A stretch of DNA of 13,519 nt from Pseudomonadota bacterium (GCA_021817875.1 JAKAFQ010000045.1:1-13519); one strand, 5' to 3'; shown: positions 1-8,260, counted from the first letter of the stretch. Made by a program: numbers and translations. The notes: generated by a model from the letters alone, not told the origin.

Positions 1-1236
1 ATCTATCTGCACCTTGGCGAGCTCGGCGATGCCACCGAGCGGCTCTTCGGACTGCTCGATGCAAACCCCGGGCGACCGGCGCGCCAGTGTCGGCTGAACA
101 CCCTTCAACGCAGGCCCCTCACGGAGTTTCCGCTTCCTGCCTACGGGCTCGCCCCGCTCGAGCAATACTTCATCGGCAGCGTACAGTTCTCGAGCGGCTG
201 CCCGTACAGGTGCGAATTCTGCGACATCCCCGCGCTCTACGGCCGCGCGCCACGCCTCAAAACCCCAGGACAGGTCACGGCCGAACTCGATGCGATGCTC
301 ACGGCCGGCATCATCGGGGCAGTGTACTTCGTCGACGACAACTTCATCGGCAACCGCAAGGCCGCCCGAGAGCTGCTGTGCGCGCTCATCGACTGGCAGC
401 ATCGCCGCGGCTACCCGATTCAATTCGCCTGCGAGGCGACGCTCAACATCGCCAAGCTCCCGAGCTTGCTCGCGCTGATGCGCGAGGCATCGTTCACCAC
501 GATCTTCTGCGGTATCGAAACTCCCGAGATCGAGGCGCTGCGTGCGATGCGAAAACAACACAACACGACGGTGCCGATCCTTGAGGCGGTGCAAACCCTG
601 AACGCCTACGGCCTCGAGGTAGTCGCCGGAATCATCCTCGGCCTCGATACGGATACGGCCGAGACGCCAGCGCGCATCGGAGAGTTCATCCGCAGTGCGC
701 ACATTCCCATGTTGACCATCAATTTACTGCAGGCGCTGCCGCGCACGCCGCTGCATGAGCGGCTCAGCGCGGCAGGCCGAATCGTTGAAGACCCACGGCT
801 CGAGTCAAACGTCGTCTTCCGCCAACCCTACGAGAGCGTCGTCGCGGCCTGGAAGACGCTCATTGCCGAGGCGTACAGTCCCGAGGCGGTGTACGAGCGC
901 TTCGCGTATAACGCCGCTCACACATACCCGAATCGACTCACTCCACCAGCCAGCCCTGCCCGAGCGTCCTGGTCGAATATTGCCCACGGTCTCGCCATTC
1001 TGAGGAATCTGATCTGGCACGTCGGCATCAAGTCCGATTATCGGCGCACCTTCTGGCACCTGGCTCGGCCGTTAATCGCCGAGAGGAGAATCGAGGACGT
1101 GCTCCACATCGGTCTCGTTGCCCATCATCTGATCAGCTTCACACGCGAAGCTCTCGCGGGTCGGCAGAATGCATCATATTACTCACCGCACGCCGCGCGA
1201 GCGACACACTCGTCCATGACCCGGTCGCACTCCTGA
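1..1236 (+). CDS. B12-binding radical SAM protein, DUF4070 family (5' truncated by window edge)
   Basis: The reading frame is open from the first base and ends with TGA at 1234-1236, leaving 411 visible residues. The [4Fe-4S]-binding motif CPYRCEFC (CX3CX2C) lies at visible residues 67-74 and is followed by radical-SAM barrel sequence (VDDNFIGN, CGIETPE, GIILGLDTD). The C-terminal third has the DUF4070 pattern (LQALPRTPLHERL, then a Trp/Arg-rich helical tail with GLVAHHLI). Most of the N-terminal B12-binding domain lies outside the window; only its last helix seems present. This superfamily contains the hopanoid methylases HpnP and HpnR, plus many enzymes of unknown substrate. Cobalamin-dependent methylation of a lipid is therefore plausible, helped by the HpnL-like and squalene-synthase genes nearby, but the substrate is not shown. 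It is probably not in the same transcript as the next gene, which is 463 bases away. Confidence 0.88.
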   Translation: MYLHLGELGDATERLFGLLDANPGRPARQCRLNTLQRRPLTEFPLPAYGLAPLEQYFIGSVQFSSGCPYRCEFCDIPALYGRAPRLKTPGQVTAELDAMLTAGIIGAVYFVDDNFIGNRKAARELLCALIDWQHRRGYPIQFACEATLNIAKLPSLLALMREASFTTIFCGIETPEIEALRAMRKQHNTTVPILEAVQTLNAYGLEVVAGIILGLDTDTAETPARIGEFIRSAHIPMLTINLLQALPRTPLHERLSAAGRIVEDPRLESNVVFRQPYESVVAAWKTLIAEAYSPEAVYERFAYNAAHTYPNRLTPPASPARASWSNIAHGLAILRNLIWHVGIKSDYRRTFWHLARPLIAERRIEDVLHIGLVAHHLISFTREALAGRQNASYYSPHAARATHSSMTRSHS

Positions 1237-1699
1237 GCGCGAACAAAGCCCGCATCACGAGCGGTGCTGCCGAAGCAACTCGCGGCCGTAGCGTCCTCAT
1301 GAAGACAAGCGTGCCGCAAGCAATCGATGACATTCCTCCTCAAGGGCTTCAAACGCATGAGCTATCACCCGAGCCGAGCGCAGGCTGCCCACTGGGCGCT
1401 TGACTCGTGACCGCGACGTTGTTTTTAATGCCAGACGCAACGACGCTTCGCTTCAGTGGGGAGAGATGGTTTTGCCATGAAGCCAGCCAGAGATAATGGT
1501 CCGCCGACCCTGATGTCGTACGGCTCCGGGTGCGACCCGCTTGGCAATCGGGCGACGATGCGGCGCGCCGCTCACTGCGCTGCACAAACCAGAGGAGCAT
1601 CCAGTGCTACTGTGCAACCTACTCCGGCGCCCTGGAACCTCGCGGGACCGCGCCGCGTAGTAGCCCATACTCCGCTCATCCGCTCATAACGTAACCACA
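1237..1699. other. Intergenic stretch, no convincing gene
   Basis: These 463 bases separate the DUF4070 enzyme from the sulfotransferase operon. Short open frames on both strands (for example 1456-1689 plus and 1349-1600 minus) have no recognisable domain and no convincing ribosome-binding site. I see no strong terminator hairpin with a T-run and no tRNA. It presumably holds the promoter of the downstream operon, but no clear -35/-10 pair stands out. Confidence 0.6.
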
Positions 1700-2920
1700 G
1701 TGAACCACGCTCCTGAGCAATACGATGGATCGTGCGCGCCGCGCATCGCATTCGATGTCGAGGAGCTGATGATCGCCGCCCTAAAACGCGCGCGGCAGAC
1801 GGAGTTTTCCGACACATCGTTCTACGATCCGTTACGGCGCCTTCTTGCCGCGTGTGACGCGGAAGCCGCTCTGAATACGCTCGGACGATACGCACTGCGC
1901 TTTGAAATCCAGCGCAGTCTGCGAAACCTACTCGCGTTTGAGCGGCGCGAGCAGGATATGCCGTCGATCCTATCCCGCTCCATTGAGCGACCGATGTTCA
2001 TCACCGGCATGCCCCGCAGCGGCTCGACGTTCCTGCACCGCTTGCTGGTCCAGGACCCCGCGCTGACGGCCCCGCGCTCCTGGCAGCTGGTCTACCCGCA
2101 CCTCTCGCCGTCCGGTCGGCTGGAGAGCCGCGTGCGCCGCGCCTGGGTGCAGGCGCAGTTTTACCTGATGCGGTTGCTCGCCCCCGAGCTCGATCGGCTG
2201 CATCATATCGCCGCCAACGAACCCGAAGAATGTACCGACATCACCGCACAGGTGTTTCAAAGTCTGCGCTACGACAGCGTCTATCGCGTACCGAGTTATC
2301 AGGGCTGGCTTCAAGGGCACGGGCATCAACAGGCATTTCGCTTTCACCGACGCTTTCTGCAACACCTCGACGCCCACAGCCCCGGACGCCGCTGGGTACT
2401 GAAATCCCCCGATCATGTCTTCGCCCTGGATGATATCCAGGCCGTCTACCCGGATGCACGTTGGGTATTTATCCATCGCGATCCGGTGGCGGTGCTGGCC
2501 TCGGTGGCCACGCTGACTGAGGTTCTCAGACGCCCCTTCACGCAGCGCGTTGACAGAGTGGAAATTGGCCGACAAGTCTTTGCGTCCTGGCGCGAGGGCG
2601 CTCGCCGGATGCTGCGCGCCGCGGCGGCATCCGATGCGATTCTGCACCTGCAATACCACGAAGTTCTGGCGGACCCCCTGCGCGCCGTGCAGCGCATTTA
2701 CCGCCATTGCGGCCTCACCGCGACTGCGCTCGCCACGCAGCGGATGCGCAGCTGGCTCGAGAACAGACGCAACCGCAACCATCGCCCACGCCCCTACGAA
2801 CTCGCGATGTTCGGCCTCGATCCGTACGTGCTACGAGAGGAGTTCGCCCCATACACATCATACTTCGATCTGAAACTCGAATGGTACGCTGGGCGGCACG
2901 CCAGTCACGCCGGGCGATGA
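1700..2920 (+). CDS. Sulfotransferase family protein
   Basis: This 406-residue protein belongs to the PAPS-dependent sulfotransferase family (Sulfotransfer_3 type). The 5'-phosphosulfate-binding loop is FITGMPRSGSTFLHRLL at residues 100-116. The 3'-phosphate-binding segment is near residues 255-270 (WVFIHRDP, then the Ser of VLAS), and a conserved LKSPDH lies before it. The N-terminal helical region (residues 20-70) is typical of bacterial members. The family transfers sulfate from PAPS to hydroxyl or amino groups of small molecules, lipids or glycans; the acceptor here is unknown. The chosen start is GTG at 1700. An in-frame ATG at 1769 has AGGAG only 3 bases upstream and would cut into the conserved N-terminus. 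It is first in a tight operon, with the HpnL-like gene starting 12 bases after its stop, so a lipid acceptor exported by the downstream proteins is an attractive inference. Confidence 0.9.
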   Translation: MNHAPEQYDGSCAPRIAFDVEELMIAALKRARQTEFSDTSFYDPLRRLLAACDAEAALNTLGRYALRFEIQRSLRNLLAFERREQDMPSILSRSIERPMFITGMPRSGSTFLHRLLVQDPALTAPRSWQLVYPHLSPSGRLESRVRRAWVQAQFYLMRLLAPELDRLHHIAANEPEECTDITAQVFQSLRYDSVYRVPSYQGWLQGHGHQQAFRFHRRFLQHLDAHSPGRRWVLKSPDHVFALDDIQAVYPDARWVFIHRDPVAVLASVATLTEVLRRPFTQRVDRVEIGRQVFASWREGARRMLRAAAASDAILHLQYHEVLADPLRAVQRIYRHCGLTATALATQRMRSWLENRRNRNHRPRPYELAMFGLDPYVLREEFAPYTSYFDLKLEWYAGRHASHAGR

Positions 2921-2932
2921 CGTGGTGATGAC

Positions 2933-3961
2933 ATGAAGACGCGATTCGCCGTGGGTCTGCTGATCGGCGCCGTGACGTTGGTGGCGACGCTGTACTACGC
3001 GGGACCCATCGTCTGCGTTCGAACTTTGGCTCATCTCGGCGTCTTCGGACTCCTGATCCTCGTCATGGTGCATCTACCCATCGAAGGCGTGCTGGGCCTG
3101 GCGTGGTACAGCGTCGCTGGCGACTCCCCGAGCGTCGGGTGGCACCGCTTCGTGTGGGCGCGGTTCGTTCGAGATGCGGCGGGTGAACTGCTCCCCTTCT
3201 CACAAATCGGCGGCTTTGTCCTCGGAACTCGGGCGCTGCGCCTGCCGGGAGCGCTCGCGGTCCGCGGCGTCTTGTCAACGGTCATCGATCTGCTCATGGA
3301 ATTGGCGGCGAAAGTGCCCTACGTTCTCATTGGCGTGGTTGTTCTCTTATCGGTTGCGCCGCGCTCGGGCCTCATGCGACAGCTGGGGCTCGGTATTGGG
3401 TTGAGTGTCCTAGGTATAGCCGCTGCGCTGCTTGCGCGGCGCCGTGTAACAGCTTCGGTTGTGAGCCTGGTTGGCAGGATTTCCTCGCGCACGAGGTTTC
3501 TCGCTGCACTGAAGCCGCGGCTCTCCGATGATGCATACAGCCGCGAAGCGCAGAGAATTATCCAACAAACCGGCCTTTCCCTTGCATTCGTGCTGCATCT
3601 TTGCTGTTGGCTCATGGGCGCCGTTGAGGCGTGGCTGGTCTTTGCCCTGCTCAGCAGGCCCGTGACCGGTGTTCAGGCGTTGCTGATCGATAGCGCCGTG
3701 GTCGGACTCCGGACCTTTGCGTTCTGGGTGCCCGCCGCCGCCGGAGTGCAGGAAGCTAGCTACGCGCTCGCCTGCGCGCTATTTGGGATCCCGCCGGCCA
3801 CGGCCGTTGCCGCCTCCCTTGCGCGCCGCGCGCGTGACCTCGCTCTCGGAACGGCGACCTTCGCCATCGCGACTTGGCTCAACGCTCGCCACCCCCGAGA
3901 CACCTGCTTGGAGGCGGCGGGCTCACGGGACACTCCGCGATCAGAGCCCCGGGGGCTGTGA
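2933..3961 (+). CDS. HpnL-like polytopic membrane protein (LPG synthase TM-region/UPF0104 family)
   Basis: This 342-residue protein is strongly hydrophobic, with about seven to eight membrane segments (for example residues 5-25, 33-60, 107-140, 145-165, 215-245, 250-275 and 290-320). The pattern RTFAFWVPAAAGVQEASY near residue 260 fits the conserved Phe/Pro-Gly-Gln-Glu stretch of the lysylphosphatidylglycerol-synthase transmembrane family. Within that family it most resembles the hopanoid-associated membrane protein HpnL. Members are thought to flip or transport lipids; the biochemical role of HpnL itself is not firmly known. The start is ATG at 2933. The C-terminal tail of about 25 residues is polar and its coding sequence overlaps the start of the barrel gene, which indicates translational coupling. 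Being between a sulfotransferase and an outer-membrane barrel, it is a candidate inner-membrane step for a modified lipid. Confidence 0.78.
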   Translation: MKTRFAVGLLIGAVTLVATLYYAGPIVCVRTLAHLGVFGLLILVMVHLPIEGVLGLAWYSVAGDSPSVGWHRFVWARFVRDAAGELLPFSQIGGFVLGTRALRLPGALAVRGVLSTVIDLLMELAAKVPYVLIGVVVLLSVAPRSGLMRQLGLGIGLSVLGIAAALLARRRVTASVVSLVGRISSRTRFLAALKPRLSDDAYSREAQRIIQQTGLSLAFVLHLCCWLMGAVEAWLVFALLSRPVTGVQALLIDSAVVGLRTFAFWVPAAAGVQEASYALACALFGIPPATAVAASLARRARDLALGTATFAIATWLNARHPRDTCLEAAGSRDTPRSEPRGL

Positions 3962-5385
3962 CCACGCTTTTCACCGTCCATACCCTCCTGGCAGCGCCCG
4001 AGCGCGATCTATCGCGCCGTGAGGCGTGCATACCATCGCGCCACAAGTCCGTATGTCTCCTTGCCGTCGCGCTGCTCACCTGCGTCGCCGCTCGCGCGAC
4101 AGCCCATGCTTCCGGACTTTCCCATGAGCACGCCCATGCAGCAAAGCTATCCGCGACGGGCCCGCACCGCAGGCATCAGGCCCGGCCCGGCCGTTCACGC
4201 CCCGCGTTGCCTACACGCCACCACTTCAGCTGGCTGAATCCCACCACCTGGCCGTGGCTGCCCGTACCCCTTACCGCAGTTTCCCCGAACAGCGGGACAA
4301 CCCTTGGCGTCATCCCCACGCGCCTCGTGACCAATACCCGGGGGGAAATTATCGAGATCATTGCACCTGACATAGAACACAGCCCGTACTTTGGCTGGGG
4401 TGCGCACGCCAGAATCCTCGCCTTCCCTTCGGCCGACACCCATTGGTCGATCGTCGCCGGCGGACAGCAACACGTGGAGAGCGTTTTCGACGCGCTTTAT
4501 CAGACCGGGCTGCTGCGCACGCGCACCATGTCCTTCAGCATCGATGGCTCCTATGACCGCAATGGCACGTCACGATTCTACGGCGTCGGCAATGACTCCC
4601 AACAGGCGAATCAGTCCGTGTACACCAGGCAGCAGTTCGGCGTCACCGCGACGCTCGGCTGGAACATCACGCACGCCTGGCAATTGGCCGATACGTTGGC
4701 GGTTAAAACACTCAATATCACCGCCGGTCATCTGCCGGCAATCCCATCCACCACAAAGCGCTTTGCGCATGCAGTCGGGTTCGGCGCTTCGCATTTCATT
4801 CTCGATAGAGTGGCACTCATTTACGACACCCGCAATAACATCACTATGCCGACACGAGGCATGAAGATCGTGCTCTACGGCGGAGTAACCAGCGGTCGGA
4901 TCGAGCGGCGCGGCTGGGACCTCACGGAGGCGGGCGGCGATGGCCGATTCTATTGGTCACCGAACCATTCCCTCACCATCGCCGCTCATCTCGACCTGCG
5001 CTACGAGCCGAGCGCCGCGCACATCCCCTTCTGGGCACTGAGCAGCATTGGCGGGGATCAAAGCGTGATCGGTGGCTCACAGATCTTGCGGGGCTATGCG
5101 ACTTCGCGCTTCTATGGTCGCAATGCCTTCGTCGCGAACCTCGAGTTGCGCCAGAACATTTTGTACTTCAACGCCCTCTCGACACATCTCATCCTGCAAA
5201 TTGCGCCGTTCTTCGATACGGGCCGGGTGTTTCGCGATAGCGGCGCTTGGCCGATAGCCCATCTGCACAACGTCGTCGGGGTCGGGTTTCGTGGCATTGC
5301 CCCACCTTTCGTGGTCGGTTACGTCGATGTGGGCAAGGGCAGCGAAGGCATCGCGGTATTTACCGGGATACACTACCCGTTTTGA
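3958..5385 (+). CDS. Outer-membrane beta-barrel protein, BamA/TamA surface-antigen family, without POTRA domains
   Basis: The C-terminal portion has the surface-antigen (Bac_surface_Ag) pattern: repeated amphipathic strands, the L6-type motif LRGYATSRFYGRNA, then LELRQN and FFDTGRVF. The protein ends in Phe (HYPF), as expected for BAM-assembled barrels. I chose GTG at 3958, which overlaps the upstream TGA as GTGA and gives 475 residues. The frame is open further back to an ATG at 3874, but that lies deep in the HpnL-like gene. With GTG, an n-region of about 30 residues precedes a hydrophobic core (SVCLLAVALLTCVAA) and an AHA cleavage site near residue 51. No POTRA repeats are seen; only about 100 residues of linker precede the barrel, so it is not BamA itself. 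It could be a small-molecule or lipid channel or a lipid-exposed assembly factor; its operon partners favour lipid-related work. Confidence 0.85.
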   Translation: MTTLFTVHTLLAAPERDLSRREACIPSRHKSVCLLAVALLTCVAARATAHASGLSHEHAHAAKLSATGPHRRHQARPGRSRPALPTRHHFSWLNPTTWPWLPVPLTAVSPNSGTTLGVIPTRLVTNTRGEIIEIIAPDIEHSPYFGWGAHARILAFPSADTHWSIVAGGQQHVESVFDALYQTGLLRTRTMSFSIDGSYDRNGTSRFYGVGNDSQQANQSVYTRQQFGVTATLGWNITHAWQLADTLAVKTLNITAGHLPAIPSTTKRFAHAVGFGASHFILDRVALIYDTRNNITMPTRGMKIVLYGGVTSGRIERRGWDLTEAGGDGRFYWSPNHSLTIAAHLDLRYEPSAAHIPFWALSSIGGDQSVIGGSQILRGYATSRFYGRNAFVANLELRQNILYFNALSTHLILQIAPFFDTGRVFRDSGAWPIAHLHNVVGVGFRGIAPPFVVGYVDVGKGSEGIAVFTGIHYPF

Positions 5386-5543
5386 ACGCTCATTCCGTCA
5401 AGACGTATGCGCCACGCAACTATTCTCGCATAGTGGTATCGGGGCGTGGCCGAGGCAGACGGTATCCGTTTCTCCTGTCCCGGGGACCGCTTGCAGGCCC
5501 AAGGGACCTTTCGATGCGCAAGGCAGGTTTCATGCGCAATGGT

Positions 5544-6656
5544 TTACCCTGGAGGGGAACCGGCCTGGGTATCGCGTCGATCGGGCTGAGGAGGTCGGGC
5601 TAAGACTCCAACGGGCTTCAAAGGCACCGGATCCTGCGAGAGCGGCAATCCGCGGGTGGCGCGCTCGAAAAGCTGCCGTAGCGCGGCGTCGCTGCGCACC
5701 GAAAGATGGGTCAAGCTCTGGACCATCGCAACCGCTGAGCGGGAGATCTTCACTTGCCTGCCCGCGGTGTAGCCAGGGGTCGTCTGGATCTTGCGCAAAG
5801 TGAGCGCCGCTAAACCGATCGCCCAGAGACAAAAGCGCCGGATGCCGACCTGATCGGCCGGAATGAGCAACGTGAAGGCCAGCGCATTGCGCAGGTGCCT
5901 GTGGGCCACCCCGATCAGCTCGAGTACCCCGGCATGAAAGCGCGCATCCGAGCGCTGCGGGGTGAGTTCGGCCAGTTCCACGCCGTGGCGGCTGAACACC
6001 TCTCGCGGCAGCCAGCAGGCGTCGCGCGCGCGGTCCTCCCACACGTCCTTCAGGATATTGGTCATCTGCAGACCCTGGCCAAACGATGGGGCGAGTGGGT
6101 ACAGATCCGCGTAATGCACCTCGATCTGCGGCGAGTAGCCGCAAAAGAGTTCCGTCAGCGTTTCCCCCACGATGCCCGCCACGTAGTAGCAGTAGGTATC
6201 GAGGTCGCTGCAGAGTGCCAGTCCAGCCAGACTCGCAGTGCTTTGGAACTGGTGCATCCCGTGACACATCACTTCGATGCAGCGGCGAATGGCGGCGCGC
6301 TGGCGCGCCTCGAACCGTTCGAGCACGCGAATTACCCGCGCGGTGTTGGCGATCAGATCGCGCTCCGCCGGCAGTGTGTGCTCGGACAGCCGAGACACGA
6401 GCTCGTGCGCAAACCGCGATGGGTTCTCATCGCCGCGCACCACAGCCGTGAACCGGCTCAGGAACTGATCCGTGTCGGGCACCGAAAGCCCCGGCTCGTC
6501 CTCGATGGTATCGGCGATGCGGCAGAGCAGGTACGCGCTCGTGACCGCAGTGCGCAGCGCGGGCGGCAGCTGCGGAATCGTCAGCGCAAATGTGCGCGAT
6601 ACATGCGGCAGGATGACATCCTGATAGATCTCGTCAGCGTCTGACGTGATTGACAT
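5544..6656 (-). CDS. Squalene/phytoene synthase family protein, squalene-synthase type
   Basis: This 370-residue protein starts at ATG 6656 with GGGAG 5 bases upstream (plus-strand CTCCC at 6662-6666). A longer frame to 6821 is possible but has no family similarity in its extra 55 residues. Both Asp-rich diphosphate/Mg-binding motifs are present: DTIED at residues 49-53 and DVWED at 204-208, the latter inside QMTNILKDVWED. SRTFALTIPQLP (residues 20-31) and YCYYVAGIVGE (155-165) resemble the squalene synthases of eukaryotes and of some bacteria such as Methylococcus. The expected reaction is head-to-head condensation of two farnesyl diphosphates to squalene with NADPH; a dehydrosqualene or phytoene-type product cannot be excluded. 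The last 30 residues are Pro-rich and poorly conserved. It converges on the sulfotransferase-HpnL-barrel operon and fits a triterpenoid context, although no cyclase is in the window. Confidence 0.88.
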   Translation of the reverse strand: MSITSDADEIYQDVILPHVSRTFALTIPQLPPALRTAVTSAYLLCRIADTIEDEPGLSVPDTDQFLSRFTAVVRGDENPSRFAHELVSRLSEHTLPAERDLIANTARVIRVLERFEARQRAAIRRCIEVMCHGMHQFQSTASLAGLALCSDLDTYCYYVAGIVGETLTELFCGYSPQIEVHYADLYPLAPSFGQGLQMTNILKDVWEDRARDACWLPREVFSRHGVELAELTPQRSDARFHAGVLELIGVAHRHLRNALAFTLLIPADQVGIRRFCLWAIGLAALTLRKIQTTPGYTAGRQVKISRSAVAMVQSLTHLSVRSDAALRQLFERATRGLPLSQDPVPLKPVGVLARPPQPDRRDTQAGSPPG

Positions 6657-6689
6657 GCGGACTCCCAACGGCTCACCGGCTGGGGTGCG

Positions 6690-6695
6690 AGAATA
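6690..6695 (-). promoter_or_regulatory. Possible extended -10 element for the squalene-synthase-type gene
   Basis: Read on the minus strand, TGG-TATTCT lies about 34 bases before the ATG at 6656 and matches an extended -10 (TGnTATnnT). No well-spaced -35 is present; a TTGACT sits only 12 bases upstream. Weak, sequence-only call. Confidence 0.25.
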
Positions 6696-6925
6696 CCAGA
6701 GACCGCCAGTCAACAGACCGCAAAGCCAGCGGCCACGCTGGTCGAGGCGAGGCAGGTGAACGTCGACTGTTCTCGCCCCGCTCCATGGTACCGCGGCCTG
6801 CCGCCGAATGCGTAAGCGCATCTTGTTCGGGTCGCCTGCCGTATCGTAGACTTTTCAGGTTAGGGATTCGGCGTGTGCACGCTGCTTGCCAGTTTTGATT
6901 TTCCTCATCCGATTCGGTCCGTGAA

Positions 6926-6954
6926 TTGACAGCCACGGACTTATCGAATAGAAG
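6926..6954 (+). promoter_or_regulatory. Candidate sigma-70-type promoter for the SPASM radical SAM gene
   Basis: A perfect TTGACA (6926-6931) is followed after exactly 17 bases by TAGAAG (6949-6954), a four-of-six match to TATAAT. Transcription would begin near 6961, giving a leader of about 35 bases before ATG 6997. A CATAAT at 6966-6971 is an alternative -10 but lacks a good -35. This lies in the 340-base divergent region 6657-6996, in which I see no gene. Confidence 0.45.
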
Positions 6955-6996
6955 CCGGATGCAAGCATAATACATGCACACGACGCGGAAGATGAC

Positions 6997-8184
6997 ATGA
7001 CGCAGTACCGGTTCCAGGTGGTGTACTTCGAGGCGACGCGCAGGTGCAATCTGCGCTGCCCCATGTGCATGACCGGCAGCAATGATCCGCGCAAAGTGCG
7101 CCGGAGCGTCCGAAGTGAATTGACCCTGGACGAAATCCAGGATCGGGTCATGATTCCCGCGCGGCGCCTTGGGGTGCACACAATGGCATGGAGCGGCGGG
7201 GAGTTCCTGGTGCGCAAGGATGCCTTGGCGTTGCTGCGTCTGACCGTGGATCTGGGTTTCCGCTGCTCCGTCCTCAGCAACTGCAAGAAGCTCACGCGGG
7301 AGCGACTGGAGAAGATCCGCGATGCGACAGAGGGACAGGCGCGAATCGTCGTCGGACTGAATGCGGTCGATGAGGAAAACCGCGCGACCCGGGACAGCGA
7401 GTCGGACCGTACGATTCAGGTTCTGCAGGATTGCGCGCAACTGGGGCTCGGCCAGCACGTGGTGATCACGATCGGCAAGTACAATACAGAGAGCTTCGAG
7501 AGGACCGTCGAATTCTGCGTCAAGCACAACATCGCCTACAATCGCTCGCCGCTGGTCCCGCGCGGGGCGGGATCGGGCTGCTTCGCCAGCATGGGATTCG
7601 ACAGGAATGATCTCGAGCGGTACTTCCATCCGGCGCTGCGCCGCCATCCGCATGGCTACGTGAGTTATACGCCGTATTTCCTCTCGCCCGAGCTACACGC
7701 ACAGGTGTCCGGGGGCGTTCGCAACAATACGGTCCCGCAGAATCCCTCGATCGGCTGCTGGGTCGGGTCGTGGCTCACCCTCAATGCGGAGGGGGATGTC
7801 TCCCTCTGCCCAGTGCTGCTCGATGCGCTGAGCGCCGGAAATGTGCGCGAGAAGCCCATTGACGAGCTGGTCAAGTCCAGCCCTCTCATCGCCCGGATAA
7901 CCGACCGCTCGCAGCTCAAAGGGCGTTGCGGCCGGTGCCGCTACCAGTACACCTGTGGGGGATGCCGCGCCATGGCGCTCTATCATACCGGGGATTACAT
8001 GGGAGAGGATCCCACGTGCTTCTTCGATCCGGTGGATCGATCCACCGTGAGCGAGCATGAGGCCGAAACGAACCGCATCTTCAAGCAATACCTGCTGGTG
8101 GCGCGGGCAGCGGGGGCTTACAAGCCGCCCTCGGGCTGCCGGCTCGGAGGGGCGGCATCGCGGGCCAAGGCGGGGGAGCGGTGA
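6997..8184 (+). CDS. Radical SAM/SPASM domain protein
   Basis: This 395-residue protein has the radical SAM cluster motif CNLRCPMC with Cys17, Cys21 and Cys24, followed by the barrel (WSGGEFLVR near residues 65-73). The C-terminal half is a SPASM-type auxiliary-cluster domain with Cys254, Cys271, Cys311, Cys314, Cys320, Cys323 and Cys341, in the order GCW, SLCPVL, GRCGRCRYQYTCGGCRA and TCFF. Such domains bind one or two extra [4Fe-4S] clusters and are found in peptide-modifying enzymes, anaerobic sulfatase maturases and many uncharacterised enzymes. The substrate is unknown; no RiPP precursor was seen beside it. The ATG at 6997 has a GGAAG about 6 bases upstream. The gene is followed after 76 bases by the acyl-AMP ligase on the same strand, suggesting co-transcription. 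Residues after about 375 are low-complexity and probably not structured. Confidence 0.88.
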   Translation: MTQYRFQVVYFEATRRCNLRCPMCMTGSNDPRKVRRSVRSELTLDEIQDRVMIPARRLGVHTMAWSGGEFLVRKDALALLRLTVDLGFRCSVLSNCKKLTRERLEKIRDATEGQARIVVGLNAVDEENRATRDSESDRTIQVLQDCAQLGLGQHVVITIGKYNTESFERTVEFCVKHNIAYNRSPLVPRGAGSGCFASMGFDRNDLERYFHPALRRHPHGYVSYTPYFLSPELHAQVSGGVRNNTVPQNPSIGCWVGSWLTLNAEGDVSLCPVLLDALSAGNVREKPIDELVKSSPLIARITDRSQLKGRCGRCRYQYTCGGCRAMALYHTGDYMGEDPTCFFDPVDRSTVSEHEAETNRIFKQYLLVARAAGAYKPPSGCRLGGAASRAKAGER

Positions 8185-8201
8185 TTTTCCGCTCGGGCTC
8201 G

Positions 8202-8225
8202 GGGTGCAGAGCGATCTTCGCACCC
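8202..8225 (+). other. Short hairpin between the SPASM enzyme and acyl-AMP ligase genes
   Basis: GGGTGC (8202-8207) pairs with GCACCC (8220-8225). Inside, AGA pairs with TCT around a GCGA (GNRA-type) tetraloop, with a TC bulge. No T-run follows, so it is not an intrinsic terminator. It could stabilise the transcript or set relative expression of the two genes; the function is unproven. Confidence 0.35.
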
Positions 8226-8260
8226 GTCATCCCCTTTCTCATGAGGCTGGAGCATCTCCG

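Noticed and set aside
1237..1699. Possible degraded gene or IS between the first two genes
   Set aside because: No frame on either strand shows a recognisable domain, and no inverted repeats bound the stretch.
1970..2782. 270-codon open frame on the minus strand opposite the sulfotransferase
   Set aside because: Antisense shadow of a clear gene; composition is low-complexity and no motif is seen.
5895..6644. 249-codon plus-strand frame inside the squalene-synthase-type gene
   Set aside because: The minus-strand frame carries both Asp-rich catalytic motifs; the plus frame shows no family pattern.
6673..7653. 326-codon minus-strand frame spanning the divergent promoter region and the SPASM gene
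   Set aside because: It overlaps the radical SAM cluster motif in antisense and has no domain of its own.
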